A stretch of 64,000 nt of DNA from Leptolyngbya sp. KIOST-1 (GCF_000763385.1 NZ_JQFA01000002.1:2294001-2358000), one strand, 5' to 3'. Shown: positions 54,607 to 63,614, counted from the first letter of the stretch. The notes: generated from the sequence alone by a model not told the origin. Made by a program: numbers and translations.

Positions 54607-54816
54607 GAGGTGGGTCAGCCAGGTGACGATGCCTTGGCCGGTAAGCGCTTCAAAAGCCAGGGCGGAGACAAAGCCGATCATGGCCAGACGATCGTTGAGC
54701 TTTTCGGCATAGGTGTTGAAACCAAACCGCTGGGTGTCGTCCACGTAGACCCTGGGTTCTAGGGCATAGACGTTCAGGCGACCGCCTTCTTCAATCGTGT
54801 ATCCGCGAGATGTCAT
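54604..54816 (-). CDS. hli: High-light-inducible chlorophyll-binding-like protein (Hlip)
   Basis: 70 residues, single helix with the chlorophyll-binding motif in FNTYAEKLNDRLAMIGFV (ExxNxR). Hlips bind chlorophyll and carotenoid and protect photosystem II assembly intermediates under high light in thylakoids. Strong AAGGAGGT ribosome site. An HLR1 box lies 24 bases upstream of the ATG, which fits light-stress control by RpaB. Confidence 0.92.
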   Translation of the reverse strand: MTSRGYTIEEGGRLNVYALEPRVYVDDTQRFGFNTYAEKLNDRLAMIGFVSALAFEALTGQGIVTWLTHL

Positions 54817-54840
54817 AGGGCCAACCTCCTTACCCTGCTT

Positions 54841-54858
54841 TATGTAACTGATTGTAAC
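54841..54858 (-). promoter_or_regulatory. HLR1 box upstream of hli
   Basis: On the minus strand GTTACAATCAGTTACATA, a perfect match to the HLR1 consensus (G/T)TTACAWWNN(G/T)TTACAWW. A -10-like TACAAT overlaps it and TTGCAA lies 18 bases upstream as a candidate -35. RpaB binds HLR1 in other cyanobacteria. Confidence 0.8.
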
Positions 54859-55032
54859 TCAATATAAATAAATATTGCAAATACTTGACCAAAGTCCTGC
54901 AGCTTCCTATCGCTGGGCACAGCGGAACACCCCCGGGAGAGGTGGTTTGCAGAGGCTAGCTGGCGATCGCCAGAGATAGCGTCAAATCTGGTGTAGGTCT
55001 AGGGCAGCGTCAAAGCTAAAAATTAGGGCCCC

Positions 55033-55107
55033 GTAGATTGGGTGAAGCGAGCGTAACCCAACGGCAGTCAGCCTGGTTGGGTTCTGCTAGCGCGCCACCC
55101 AACCTAC
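55033..55107. repeat. Inverted-repeat element
   Basis: GTAGATTGGGT near-complement of ACCCAACCTAC at the other end; inside, GGGTGAAGCGAGCGTAACCC. About 75 bp, no coding capacity. Confidence 0.55.
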
Positions 55108-55117
55108 AAACTGGTGT

Positions 55118-55279
55118 AAGGCTAGGAACCAGGCGGAGTCCTGCATCTGGGTCACGTCGGGGTTGCTCTTAGCCCAGTATTCATTTAGCAAGAGGAAGCC
55201 TTCATACGTGGTGACGAGGTGCTTAAAGCCTCGACTTTAAAGCCAACGCTTCTGAGCACGCTCAACCAGTTCGGTCACA
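55118..55279 (-). pseudogene. Coding remnant, function unknown
   Basis: In one minus-strand frame: VTELVERAQKRWL, an in-frame TAA, then FKHLVTTYEGFLLLNEYWAK and further protein-like sequence up to DSAWFLALHQF. It has plausible codon use but no start and an internal stop. It abuts the right half of the split R1 repeat. I do not recognise the family. Confidence 0.35.
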
Positions 55280-55285
55280 CTAAAG

Positions 55286-55383
55286 GGCTGTCATCAATTA
55301 GCTGCCAAACACCTAAAAGTTAAGGGTTACAGCCCCTAGCCTGTCTTTTGGGTCGGGCGTGGCAAAGCTTGATATACCGAGCT
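55286..55383. repeat. Right half of the split R1 repeat
   Basis: In reverse complement: GGTATATCAAGCTTTGCCAC, then CTAGGGGCTGTAACCC and the R1 end. Its first 10 bases on that strand (55374-55383) are the IS target duplication identical to 26678-26687. Confidence 0.75.
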
Positions 55384-55486
55384 CTTAGTGGTGCAGAAAA
55401 CTCATGGCAGTCTCAGCATGAGAACGTAACGACCCTAGAGAACTCAATGCGGCAGTCCAAGGCGTCTCGTTTGCGCTGGGAGGCAC
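55384..55486 (-). mobile_element. IS right-end fragment
   Basis: 103 bases, ends TCTGCACCACTAAG on the minus strand, same inner boundary as the 28288-28390 fragment. A shared GCAC at the junction with the neighbouring duplicate is a 4-base microhomology. Confidence 0.8.
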
Positions 55487-55748
55487 CGCTTTTTGCTGGG
55501 GGTAGGGCACCGCAAAGCTAAACTTGCGGCGCAGCTTTTCAATTTTGCGGGCATCGGTGCTGTACTCCGTCAGCTCGTCTTCTGCCATGCGAATGAGCTG
55601 CTCAGCAATGGTCATAGGGGAGGTGTCCGAGTTGAGGTCAAGGGTGTGTGCGTAGATTGCATTGAGAATCAAGGCGGGTGGCACTGGTCACTGCGCCAAT
55701 TATCTCACTGTAATGGCTCTTCCACAGGTGATTCCCTAAGGGCTGTGG
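55483..55748 (-). repeat. 266-bp duplicate of the region upstream of the 138-residue protein gene
   Basis: Corresponds to 28391-28656 in inverted orientation, exact in all compared portions. Contains the first ~44 codons of that gene, whose frame then runs into the IS end and stops at 55385, so it is a truncated copy. Confidence 0.8.
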
Positions 55749-56471
55749 CTTAGTGGTGCAGAAAACTCATGGCAGTCTCAGCATGAGAACGTAACGACCC
55801 TAGAGAACTCAATGCGGCAGTCCAAGGCGTCTCGTTTGCGCTGGGAGGCACAGGCGGGCGGTGGATTGCACTTGGGCAATGCTTGGAGAATAGGCAAAGG
55901 CAGTCGCTCGTAGCAGAGCCGAGCCAGTTCCCGCAGACCCAGTTGCAGAAAACTCAAACCTCGGTCGCCATGCCAATCCAACCGAGTCCGTTGGCCCGCC
56001 TTAACCAGCATCATGCCCACCACCAGGGCAATCAGGTAGGCACAATCGAGCAGCATAAACAGGCGGGTCAGACTGTCAGCATCGCGCAAACCAGAGGCAA
56101 GGATGTCCAAGGCCGCTGACTTGTAGTCCTTAAAGTGATGCTCAATTCCCCCGAAGCGCTGGCCATAGAGTGCAAAGGTTTGCAACGAGGCAGATTGGCT
56201 GGATAACACCGCCCAGGTGCCTTGCGCACCGGGTACATTGGCCGTCGCTAGATGAGCCTCAATATCGCCTAACACGTGCACTAGCCCCACCAGATAGGCC
56301 TGTTCTGAGGGTGGAAAGAAGTCCTCTACCGCTTGCGTTCGGCCATCGGGAGTAGTGACCAACAGGTCTGACTTCACCCGAATGGCCCAGTCCCACGTCT
56401 GCTTGTTCAACCAGCGCATCAACTCACCATGTTTCTCCTGCGGAGACGCTTCGCGAACAAAGCCTCGGTCA
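55749..56471 (-). mobile_element. IS right portion, copy B
   Basis: The IS from its transposase middle (after ADRGF) to the right end. It holds the only intact transposase C-terminus in the window (stop 55778). Confidence 0.8.
55778..56422 (-). pseudogene. Transposase C-terminal part
   Basis: 214 codons lacking the N-terminal ~180 residues. Includes the EHHFKDYKSAALD catalytic Glu region and the C-terminal helix (LLDCAYLIALVVGMMLV). Truncated at its 5' side by hisF-upstream sequence. Confidence 0.8.
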
Positions 56472-56571
56472 TTCAGCGGTCAATGGCCTCGGCCCAGGTT
56501 TAAGAATAGAGGATTTTGAAGGTTAGTTTGTCGATCAACAGGGACCAAGACGCTGATACACTGTGTTTTGG
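56469..56571. repeat. 103-bp copy of hisF-upstream DNA between IS pieces
   Basis: Matches 63819-63922 within a base at the ends, and part of 27698-28288. Flanked on both sides by IS sequence, with 2-3 base microhomologies (GTC, GG) at the junctions. Confidence 0.8.
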
Positions 56572-57464
56572 GTCAGACTGTCAGCATCGCGCAAACCAGA
56601 GGCAAGGATGTCCAAGGCCGCTGACTTGTAGTCCTTAAAGTGATGCTCAATTCCCCCGAAGCGCTGGCCATAGAGTGCAAAGGTTTGCAACGAGGCAGAT
56701 TGGCTGGATAACACCGCCCAGGTGCCTTGCGCACCGGGTACATTGGCCGTCGCTAGATGAGCCTCAATATCGCCTAACACGTGCACTAGCCCCACCAGAT
56801 AGGCCTGTTCTGAGGGTGGAAAGAAGTCCTCTACCGCTTGCGTTCGGCCATCGGGAGTAGTGACCAACAGGTCTGACTTCACCCGAATGGCCCAGTCCCA
56901 CGTCTGCTTGTTCAACCAGCGCATCAACTCACCATGTTTCTCCTGCGGAGACGCTTCGCGAACAAAGCCTCGGTCGGCCAGCAATGTCACCTGCACCTCC
57001 GGTGGTAGGACGGTTTGAGCGCGCTCTAGCACGGGCTTATACTGCTCAAAGCCCACCATGGCACTGCCGTGCTCCAGCACTACCTGAGCCAGGGTAAAGG
57101 AGCGGCCACCCCAGACAAAGCACACCTCAATCAGACAAAAGCGATCCCACAGCATACTGGTGTCCAGGGTCAGTAGAATGGTCGCTCCGGCAAAAGCCGA
57201 CAGTGCTTGTCGAAGTATCGGCTCGTAGTACCGTTCCGATGTGATCTGCTGATTATGGAGAAAGTAACTCAGCCGTTCCATGTGGGCACGGGCACCACAG
57301 TCGCGATGCGATAAGTAGGGGATCCATCGCCCCAGACAGGCCTCGCCGGACTGTAACACCGCCGCCACAATTTCAGCAAACCCTTGCAGATGCCGTTGGT
57401 CTTTGGGCTGCACCCATTGACTCAATTGGTCTTGCAGTTGACGATACAAGAGGGGTGTTTCCAT
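56535..57464 (-). pseudogene. IS4-like transposase, C-terminally truncated
   Basis: 309 codons, of which ~298 are transposase (METPLLYRQLQDQLSQW at the start; TLDTSMLW and ADRGF catalytic Asp regions; EHHFKDYK). Unlike copy A the frame is not shifted. The last ~11 codons come from hisF-upstream DNA, and ~95 C-terminal residues are missing. Probably inactive. Confidence 0.8.
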
Positions 57465-57582
57465 GAGGTTGGCTTTGAGTTGGGGAATTCAAGCCTCTCA
57501 TGAAATGCCCCGCTCCATCCATCCCGTCTCATTTGAGACTCCTTACACAGCAACCCTTTTAGGACTTCTCTGCACCACTAAG
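56570..57582 (-). mobile_element. IS4-family-like element, copy B, 5' part
   Basis: Left end CTTAGTGGTGCAGA at 57582. Flanked outside by an R2 repeat end (57583-57608), so this IS also landed in a repeat. Confidence 0.85.
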
Positions 57583-57608
57583 GGTTCATCCCCTAATTCA
57601 GCAACGCC
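57583..57608. repeat. R2 repeat end adjoining the IS
   Basis: In reverse complement GGCGTTGCTGAATTAGGGGA then TGAACC; shares TGAACC and the GGCRTTGCTGAA start with 17520-17546. Confidence 0.55.
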
Positions 57609-57616
57609 CAAAACCT

Positions 57617-60142
57617 TTAGCTCGCTTGAGGGGCCAGGGCGGCCTTTGGATAAGCAATGCGCTTGTGGTTGTACTGTTGCCATACCTGGACAAAGATCTC
57701 AGCAATTAAAGTCATGTGGTCGCGGGTCAGCCCCGACTCCACCAGTTGGTTATCTTTCCAGCGGGCGCGCAAAATTCGGTTGACCATAGCTAGGGCTTCC
57801 TCGGGGGTGGCATCGGTCAGCGATCGCAGGGCGGCCTCGCAGGAGTCCGCCAGCATAACAATGCCGGTTTCCGGTGACTGAGGAATGGGGCCGTCGTAGC
57901 GAAAGTCCTGTTCCTTGACGACGATGGCGGGTTCGTCTTTGGTTACTTCCTGGGCCTGGTGATAGAAGTAGCTGATCAGCATGGTGCCCTGGTGCTCCGG
58001 GATGAAAGCCTGCACGGCCCTGGGCAGACGACACTTGCGGGCCATCACAATGCCCTCAGTGACGTGCTTTTTGATGATGGTGGCGCTCAGCCAGGGGTCG
58101 TTCAGGGTGTCGTGCTTGTTGGGGCCGCCCATCTGATTTTCGATAAACCCTTGGGGGTCGTGCATTTTGCCAATGTCGTGATAGAGCGTACCGGCCCGCA
58201 CCAACTCAACATTACAGCCCAGGGCGCGGGCGGCGGCTTCCGCCAGACTGGAGACAAATACAGTGTGCTGAAAGGTGCCCGGTGCCTCTGAGGCCAGCCG
58301 CTTTAGCATGGGGCGGTTGGGGTTGGAGAGTTCGGCCAGCCGCACCGGGGTAACCAGGTCAAATAGGTGCTCCAGGTAAGGGCTCAGGCCTAGGGCTGCA
58401 ATACTGGAGATAACGCCATAGACACCCTGGAGCGCGGCCCCGGTCAGCATGCCTGACCAGGCCGAAATCAGCGAGACCGGGCTGACAACCAGGGTGAGCA
58501 GCAGGTAGACGACCCCCTGGGTGAGGCCCACGCCGCCGCCCAGCAGGGCTAGTTCTTCGCGCGATCGCGTGCGGCTGGCCAGTAGGCTGCACACCAGCGC
58601 CCCTGAGGCCCCGGCCACAAACGAAATGCCGCTCACCGTGGCCCCGACCGGCAGCAGAATGGCCACCAAAAGCACCAGGCTACCGCCCAGCACAGGACCG
58701 TAGAAGCTGCCGGCTAGCAGACCGATGGCGGGTAGCCCGTAGGCGACCACCCCGACCATTTTCATCACTCCAGCTCCGACGACCATGGCCGTTAGCAGCA
58801 GGTAGTCCTGCTGACGCAGCCGCTGGGGCACCCAGCGCTCAACCAACAGGAATAGGCCAACGCCCCCTGCCACCAGCCCACCGAACATGGCCAGACCCCA
58901 GTAGTTGAAGCGGCGCTGACTGAGGTTAAAGCTGTCTAGCAGCACAAAGCGGCTCTGGGTGATGGTGTCGCCAGCGGCAACGATCAGTTCCCCCTGCTGA
59001 ACTTCGACAAAGACGGGCTTGACGGCTTCGGCAGCCATATCGGCCTGAAGGCGAGTGCGATCGCTGTCTTCGACCAGGTTGGGACGCAGGGTGGCCAGCA
59101 ACAGCTGCCGAGAGAACGGCTCTATAGAGCGAGGCAGCGAATCCCTCAACTGCAGATAGACAGCACGATCGAGGGCATCGGGGGGCAACCCGGCAGAAAT
59201 GCCCTGGGCCAGCATGCGCTCCGCCGCCTTGCGAATTTCGACCTGGGCATTGGCCCAGTCCTGCAGGGGCAGATCTAGAATCTGGGGCGAGTCAAAAACG
59301 CCTTCGGCCTGGGATTTGAGCAGGTTGAAGTTGGCCATGGCCTGCTGATAGCCCTGACGGGACTCCTCTACTGAATTCAAGAGGTTAGCCAGCTCGGGCT
59401 GGCTCGATCGCTGTCCGTAGGCCCACAGCTCACCCAGGGCAGTCTGCTGATCGGGCGTGATGGTCTGGTTACGCAATAGGGCGTCCAGGGTGATGCGCTC
59501 GTTGCGGCCATTGTCGGTGGCCAGAGGGTCGATCAAGCTGCGCAGTTTGAGCCAGGTGGCATCGTCGGATCGCCTCAGGAATAGCTGTACTTGGGTGGAG
59601 AGCGTGCCGGTGGAGACAAACGGTACGCTGCCCGCCTGCCGCCTAATGTCGCCCACCTGGGCCATCAGATTGCCCAGCGATCGCATTACTTCTTCGTCGG
59701 TGGCAGGTTCTATGCGCAGAACCCGCAGGGCACCGTTGCGGGCATCGCGACGGCGTTCTTCAGTTGTTTCTTTATCTTCAACCCGCGCATTTTCCGGGGC
59801 AACAATCGTGTTGGGAGCCACGCTGCCCACCTGGAGGCTGGGCTGATTGTAAAAACGCTGCCCCAAAACGGCGGTCAGGCTCAGGGTGGTCACCACAAAA
59901 GCCAGCCGAGGATGGCGAATATTCTTGCGCCGTCGAAGGGGTCGGCAGGGCTGAGGACTTCCTTTACCTGTGATCAACCGACGGGGCTGGGCTGGAGTAG
60001 CTGCGATCGCTCGATTTCGAGCGGACACGGGCTTGAGGGCCGATGGCAACGCCTCGGATGGGGGGGCATCCAGCTTAGTAGCCTGCTGTTCGACAGTCCA
60101 CCAGCGCTCCACCGCAGCCACAAATTCCTGAATTGCCTTCAT
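57617..60142 (-). CDS. 7TM-HD (HDIG) membrane phosphohydrolase, PgpH-like
   Basis: 841 residues. Order: ~75-residue basic cytosolic tail, one helix (FVVTTLSLTAVLGQRF), extracytoplasmic 7TMR-HDED domain (~100-400), seven helices (~410-600), and a cytosolic HD domain with HDIG at 655-658 (LYHDIGKMH) and further His/Asp ligands (NKHDTLND, EHQGT). The family degrades cyclic di-AMP in Firmicutes (PgpH); a nucleotide-signalling role is likely here but the substrate is inferred. No cyclase gene is adjacent. Confidence 0.9.
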   Translation of the reverse strand: MKAIQEFVAAVERWWTVEQQATKLDAPPSEALPSALKPVSARNRAIAATPAQPRRLITGKGSPQPCRPLRRRKNIRHPRLAFVVTTLSLTAVLGQRFYNQPSLQVGSVAPNTIVAPENARVEDKETTEERRRDARNGALRVLRIEPATDEEVMRSLGNLMAQVGDIRRQAGSVPFVSTGTLSTQVQLFLRRSDDATWLKLRSLIDPLATDNGRNERITLDALLRNQTITPDQQTALGELWAYGQRSSQPELANLLNSVEESRQGYQQAMANFNLLKSQAEGVFDSPQILDLPLQDWANAQVEIRKAAERMLAQGISAGLPPDALDRAVYLQLRDSLPRSIEPFSRQLLLATLRPNLVEDSDRTRLQADMAAEAVKPVFVEVQQGELIVAAGDTITQSRFVLLDSFNLSQRRFNYWGLAMFGGLVAGGVGLFLLVERWVPQRLRQQDYLLLTAMVVGAGVMKMVGVVAYGLPAIGLLAGSFYGPVLGGSLVLLVAILLPVGATVSGISFVAGASGALVCSLLASRTRSREELALLGGGVGLTQGVVYLLLTLVVSPVSLISAWSGMLTGAALQGVYGVISSIAALGLSPYLEHLFDLVTPVRLAELSNPNRPMLKRLASEAPGTFQHTVFVSSLAEAAARALGCNVELVRAGTLYHDIGKMHDPQGFIENQMGGPNKHDTLNDPWLSATIIKKHVTEGIVMARKCRLPRAVQAFIPEHQGTMLISYFYHQAQEVTKDEPAIVVKEQDFRYDGPIPQSPETGIVMLADSCEAALRSLTDATPEEALAMVNRILRARWKDNQLVESGLTRDHMTLIAEIFVQVWQQYNHKRIAYPKAALAPQAS

Positions 60143-60331
60143 AGGTTAAGACAGCTAAAGGGGTGGGCAGAGGCCAGGGAACTCCAACGTGGTTGACCGC
60201 CAGAATGGTCAGAAATGAGCAGCGTTAAGCTGCTTCCAACCCCCGCCCCGCGCCTGGGGCTGCCAGCCCAACCGGAGCCTCTCAAACGCTATTATAGGCG
60301 GCGACTCTGCGCAACGACTGTACCCTCCGCT

Positions 60332-61165
60332 CTAAACTCTAATCCCCAAAGGGAAGGAAAATGACTCCAGACAATTGCGATCGCCGCCGCCAGCCCATCG
60401 GCGGTGCAGGGCCGCTGCGATTGCCCTCACCCCCTCGGCATCCCAGCCCTGCCCCACCGCCCGCTCGGTTTCAGGCCCAGCGGGTTCCAGCAGCCAGCGC
60501 TGCCGCAGAGATGCTCCCACCCCAGCCCGGCCCCAGCTTAGCCCCACCAGCAGCCCGGCCAGGGCCACCTCAGTAGCGGCCCAGCGGCGGTGGTGAGCCA
60601 GGTGCAGCACCACCGCCAACTCGCCCTGGCTCTGGGCCACCAGCCCCAGAGCCGAGACCAGAGGACCGGTGTTTCCGAGGCAGGCCCCCACCTGGGGTAG
60701 AGCGGGGAATTGGCCCACCCTAGCCCCGCCTCCACCGCGCTGCATTGCCTGACAGATCAGGTCAAACAGCGCCTCACAGGCCGCGGCCGTCGCTGGCGAT
60801 CGCCCCAGGTCGGTGGCCCAGGTCGCCACAGTGCTGCGGTGGTGGCCGTGGGTATCGGCCTGGAGCCAGAGGTAGGGCAGGGCGTTAATCAACACCGCGG
60901 CTGTGTCGGGCAGGGCTTGAAAATGATTGCTCCACCCCTGGGGCAAAAGCGGATCGCCCTCGATGCAGGCACGGGCAACCTGGAGCAACCCCGACTGCCA
61001 ACCTCCGATTTCCCCGGTGCATCGGCCCCGTCGCTGGACCAGCCAGCGATCGCTGATCACGATGGCCTCCAGCCCCGCTTCCAGACAATCTGGCAGGGAC
61101 CCAGCCCCCAGGCGCGGCCATATATCCCAATCCCCCGTGGTTTCCCGTCCGGTCCCTGTGGTCAC
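60332..61165 (-). CDS. Hypothetical cytosolic protein
   Basis: 277 residues, Ala/Gly/Trp-rich, mostly helical. Contains GNTGPLVSALGLVAQSQGEL and a C-terminal HRRWAGGGDRNC. The overall look recalls ADP-ribosylglycohydrolase-type all-helical proteins, but metal-binding motifs are not evident, so I leave it unassigned. Upstream neighbour is divergent, 84 bases away. Confidence 0.55.
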   Translation of the reverse strand: MTTGTGRETTGDWDIWPRLGAGSLPDCLEAGLEAIVISDRWLVQRRGRCTGEIGGWQSGLLQVARACIEGDPLLPQGWSNHFQALPDTAAVLINALPYLWLQADTHGHHRSTVATWATDLGRSPATAAACEALFDLICQAMQRGGGGARVGQFPALPQVGACLGNTGPLVSALGLVAQSQGELAVVLHLAHHRRWAATEVALAGLLVGLSWGRAGVGASLRQRWLLEPAGPETERAVGQGWDAEGVRAIAAALHRRWAGGGDRNCLESFSFPLGIRV

Positions 61166-61249
61166 CGTTGGCGTGCCCCATCATGAATTTCGTGTCCCAT
61201 CATAAATTTTCAGGGGGGCGGTAGTTGATTTCTGGGCAGCAATTCTATA

Positions 61250-62056
61250 ATGCTTGCTGTCAAGGGCCTACTGCCTAGCGCTACCCTGGTCTGGAGTTCT
61301 GGAGCCAAGTCTATGTTTTGCGCCTTCCCCTGCACGAAATGGATTACCCCAGGCCGGATGATTCCCGGTGCTTGGGGAATGGCAGCGGCGATTGCGGTAA
61401 TTGGCAGTGTCGGCCTGTCGGCCCAGGCCCAGGGTCCCGCCAACGAGGCAGCCCCGGTCAGCCAACCTGCCGTTCCAACGGTCAGCGGGGGACGGATTGT
61501 GCGCCCTACCCTCCAGCTGGGCAGTCAAGGTGAGTCGGTGCGGGAGCTGCAGTCCATGCTGATGCTGCTGGGCTACTACCCAGGCCCGGTGAGTGGCGTG
61601 TATCAGGAAGATACCGTCGCCGCCACCCGTCGCTTCCAAACGGCAGCGGGCATTACCGCCGATGGCATTGTCGGCCCCGCCACCTGGAGCCGCCTCTTCC
61701 CTACCCCCCCCAGTGAAGCGAACCCGCCCACCACCTCCGCCACCACCAATGGCAGCAGTACGACTCCGGCGGCAGCGACTCCCTCTGCGGCAACTCCCCC
61801 TGCGACGACTCCCCCCGCAGCGACCACGCCCCCAGCTAGCGGCAGTACGACGGCGTTGCCTATTTTACGGCCCGGCATGGAGGGGGATGCCGTGCGTCAG
61901 CTACAGCAGCGACTGCAGAGCAAAGGGTTCTACAATGGCGCGATCGACGGCATTTTTGGCAGTCAAACCGAAGCCTCGGTACGGCGCGTGCAGTCAGCCA
62001 ACAATCTCACGGTCGACGGCATTGTAGGTCCTGCCACCTGGCGAGTGCTGAACTGA
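61250..62056 (+). CDS. Secreted peptidoglycan-binding protein (two PG_binding_1 domains)
   Basis: 268 residues. An N-terminal region with a hydrophobic segment ending LSAQAQG (signal peptide-like, though the true start may be an internal Met near residue 23, 36 or 44). Two PG_binding_1 repeats: SVRELQSMLMLLGYYPGP with GVYQEDTVAATRRFQ, and AVRQLQQRLQSKGFYNG with FGSQTEASVRRVQ, each ending VGPATW. A Pro/Ala/Thr-rich linker (~165-200) separates them. Likely binds the cell wall; no catalytic domain is present. Confidence 0.85.
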   Translation: MLAVKGLLPSATLVWSSGAKSMFCAFPCTKWITPGRMIPGAWGMAAAIAVIGSVGLSAQAQGPANEAAPVSQPAVPTVSGGRIVRPTLQLGSQGESVRELQSMLMLLGYYPGPVSGVYQEDTVAATRRFQTAAGITADGIVGPATWSRLFPTPPSEANPPTTSATTNGSSTTPAAATPSAATPPATTPPAATTPPASGSTTALPILRPGMEGDAVRQLQQRLQSKGFYNGAIDGIFGSQTEASVRRVQSANNLTVDGIVGPATWRVLN

Positions 62057-62108
62057 CGGGTGGTGGTCAAACCATTGTTGTTTTTGCCCTGCCGTAAACC
62101 TTTATGAG

Positions 62109-62146
62109 ACCAACGCTCCCACTGGAAAAGTGGGAGCGTTGGTTTT
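62109..62146 (+). terminator. Rho-independent terminator after the peptidoglycan-binding gene
   Basis: 14-bp perfect stem (ACCAACGCTCCCAC with its complement) around a 7-base loop, followed by TTT. 52 bases after the stop. Confidence 0.88.
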
Positions 62147-62197
62147 GCAGGTCATATGGGCTGATGGAAGTATCTTCAGCCATTCGTTGCCGTTTTG

Positions 62198-62497
62198 TCA
62201 GTCAGTCTGGCTCAGCCAGTCAGCCAGGGGGTTAGATGAATCGGGTACCGAGGCACTGGCGTAGATGGAGTAGGGCATATCGAGCGGCTCTATAGCGGAA
62301 ATCTGCTGAGCCGCATTGTTCATGTAGAGGAGGTAGTTGCCCATCAAAAAGTAAACCCCCATGAGAGCGGCGGCGGAAGACGCCACTAAAAAGCCCGCCA
62401 GCATCAAGGAGAATTCCTGACCTTTGACAGCCTGCTCCATCAACCGGAGTGCCCAGGCCACCAGAGCAATAACAATAGTCAGGATCAGCAGCAGCAT
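62198..62497 (-). CDS. Small membrane protein, hypothetical
   Basis: 99 residues with two helices (LLLILTIVIALVAWALRL and a SSAAALMGVYFLMG region) and a polar C-terminal tail. No family recognised. Confidence 0.6.
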   Translation of the reverse strand: MLLLILTIVIALVAWALRLMEQAVKGQEFSLMLAGFLVASSAAALMGVYFLMGNYLLYMNNAAQQISAIEPLDMPYSIYASASVPDSSNPLADWLSQTD

Positions 62498-62743
62498 GAA
62501 ATCAGGATTAAGGTGAGGATGTTAACAGCGGATTAATAAAGTTTGGGACGTAACGCCCAGTCAGCCATATGTTACACATCGTAACAGGCATTCATAAAAT
62601 CGGCATCGTTCCTCAGAATGTTTTCGGTTTTGCTGCGGAAGGGCCGGAGCGGTACCCCATTCATCACCTGTCCTAAAAAGCCATGGCCCTGCCACTGGCC
62701 TTTGGAGTCGGGCAAAAGTCTGCTGGAGGAAATAGGTTGTCGG

Positions 62744-62841
62744 GCAACTTCTCAATGCCCGCCCCAAAAGGCAGGCCAGGGGCTGTAACCCTTAGTTTTT
62801 GGTTTTTAAACGTTTAGCAGCTAATTGATGACAGCCCCTAG
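62744..62841. repeat. R1 repeat at the hisF 3' end
   Basis: Contains GCCAGGGGCTGTAACCC and the end GCTAATTGATGACAGCCCCTAG-like. The CTAG gives the hisF stop codon. The left limit is uncertain. Confidence 0.65.
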
Positions 62842-63614
62842 GCCTGGGGCATGCGTACCAGCAGCTGGCGATCGCGCAAATGTTCCTTCACCTGCTGGAC
62901 TGTCAGCTGGCCGTAGTGCAGTAGCGAGGCCAGCAGGGCCGCCTCCGCTTTGCCCTCGGTCAGAGCCTGATGAATGTGGTCGCAGGTGCCCGCCCCGCCG
63001 GAGGCAATCACCGGCACCGGCACCCGTTCAGCGATGGCACGAGTGAGATCCAGGTCGTACCCCGCCTGGGTGCCGTCGGCATCCATACTGGTCACCAGCA
63101 GTTCGCCCGCCCCCTGGTGGACAACGGTTTCGGCCCAGGTCAGGGCATCCAGGCCAGTGTTTTCGCGTCCGCCCCGGACATAGACATCCCAGCCGGGACG
63201 CGTGGGATCTTCGCGGCGGCGGGCATCGATAGCGACCACAATGCACTGGGCTCCAAAGCGATCGCTGGCCTCGCGAATCAGCTCGGGTCGCTTTACCGCC
63301 GCCGAGTTGATGCTGACCTTGTCGGCTCCGGCCCGTAACAATTTTTTAATCGTCTCTAAGGATCCTACCCCGCCGCCCACTGTCAGCGGAATGAACACCT
63401 GCTCGGCGGTGCGATAGACGACATCGTAAATAATGTCGCGGTCCTCATGGGTGGCGGTGATGTCGAGAAACACTAGCTCATCAGCTCCAGCCTGGTTGTA
63501 GGCCTGGGCCAACTCCACCGGATCGCCAGCGTCTTTTAGATCGACAAAGTTGACCCCCTTGACCACCCGCCCAGCTTTGACATCCAGGCAGGGCACAATT
63601 CGCTTTGCCAGCAT
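62838..63614 (-). CDS. hisF: Imidazole glycerol phosphate synthase, cyclase subunit
   Basis: 258 residues, full length. With HisH makes IGP and AICAR in histidine synthesis. N-terminal [19 protein letters not shown] with the catalytic Asp11 region, [15 protein letters not shown], and [36 protein letters not shown] phosphate loops. AAGGAGAAGG ribosome site. Its upstream region and first ~94 codons are duplicated at 27698-28288. Confidence 0.96.
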   Translation of the reverse strand: MLAKRIVPCLDVKAGRVVKGVNFVDLKDAGDPVELAQAYNQAGADELVFLDITATHEDRDIIYDVVYRTAEQVFIPLTVGGGVGSLETIKKLLRAGADKVSINSAAVKRPELIREASDRFGAQCIVVAIDARRREDPTRPGWDVYVRGGRENTGLDALTWAETVVHQGAGELLVTSMDADGTQAGYDLDLTRAIAERVPVPVIASGGAGTCDHIHQALTEGKAEAALLASLLHYGQLTVQQVKEHLRDRQLLVRMPQA

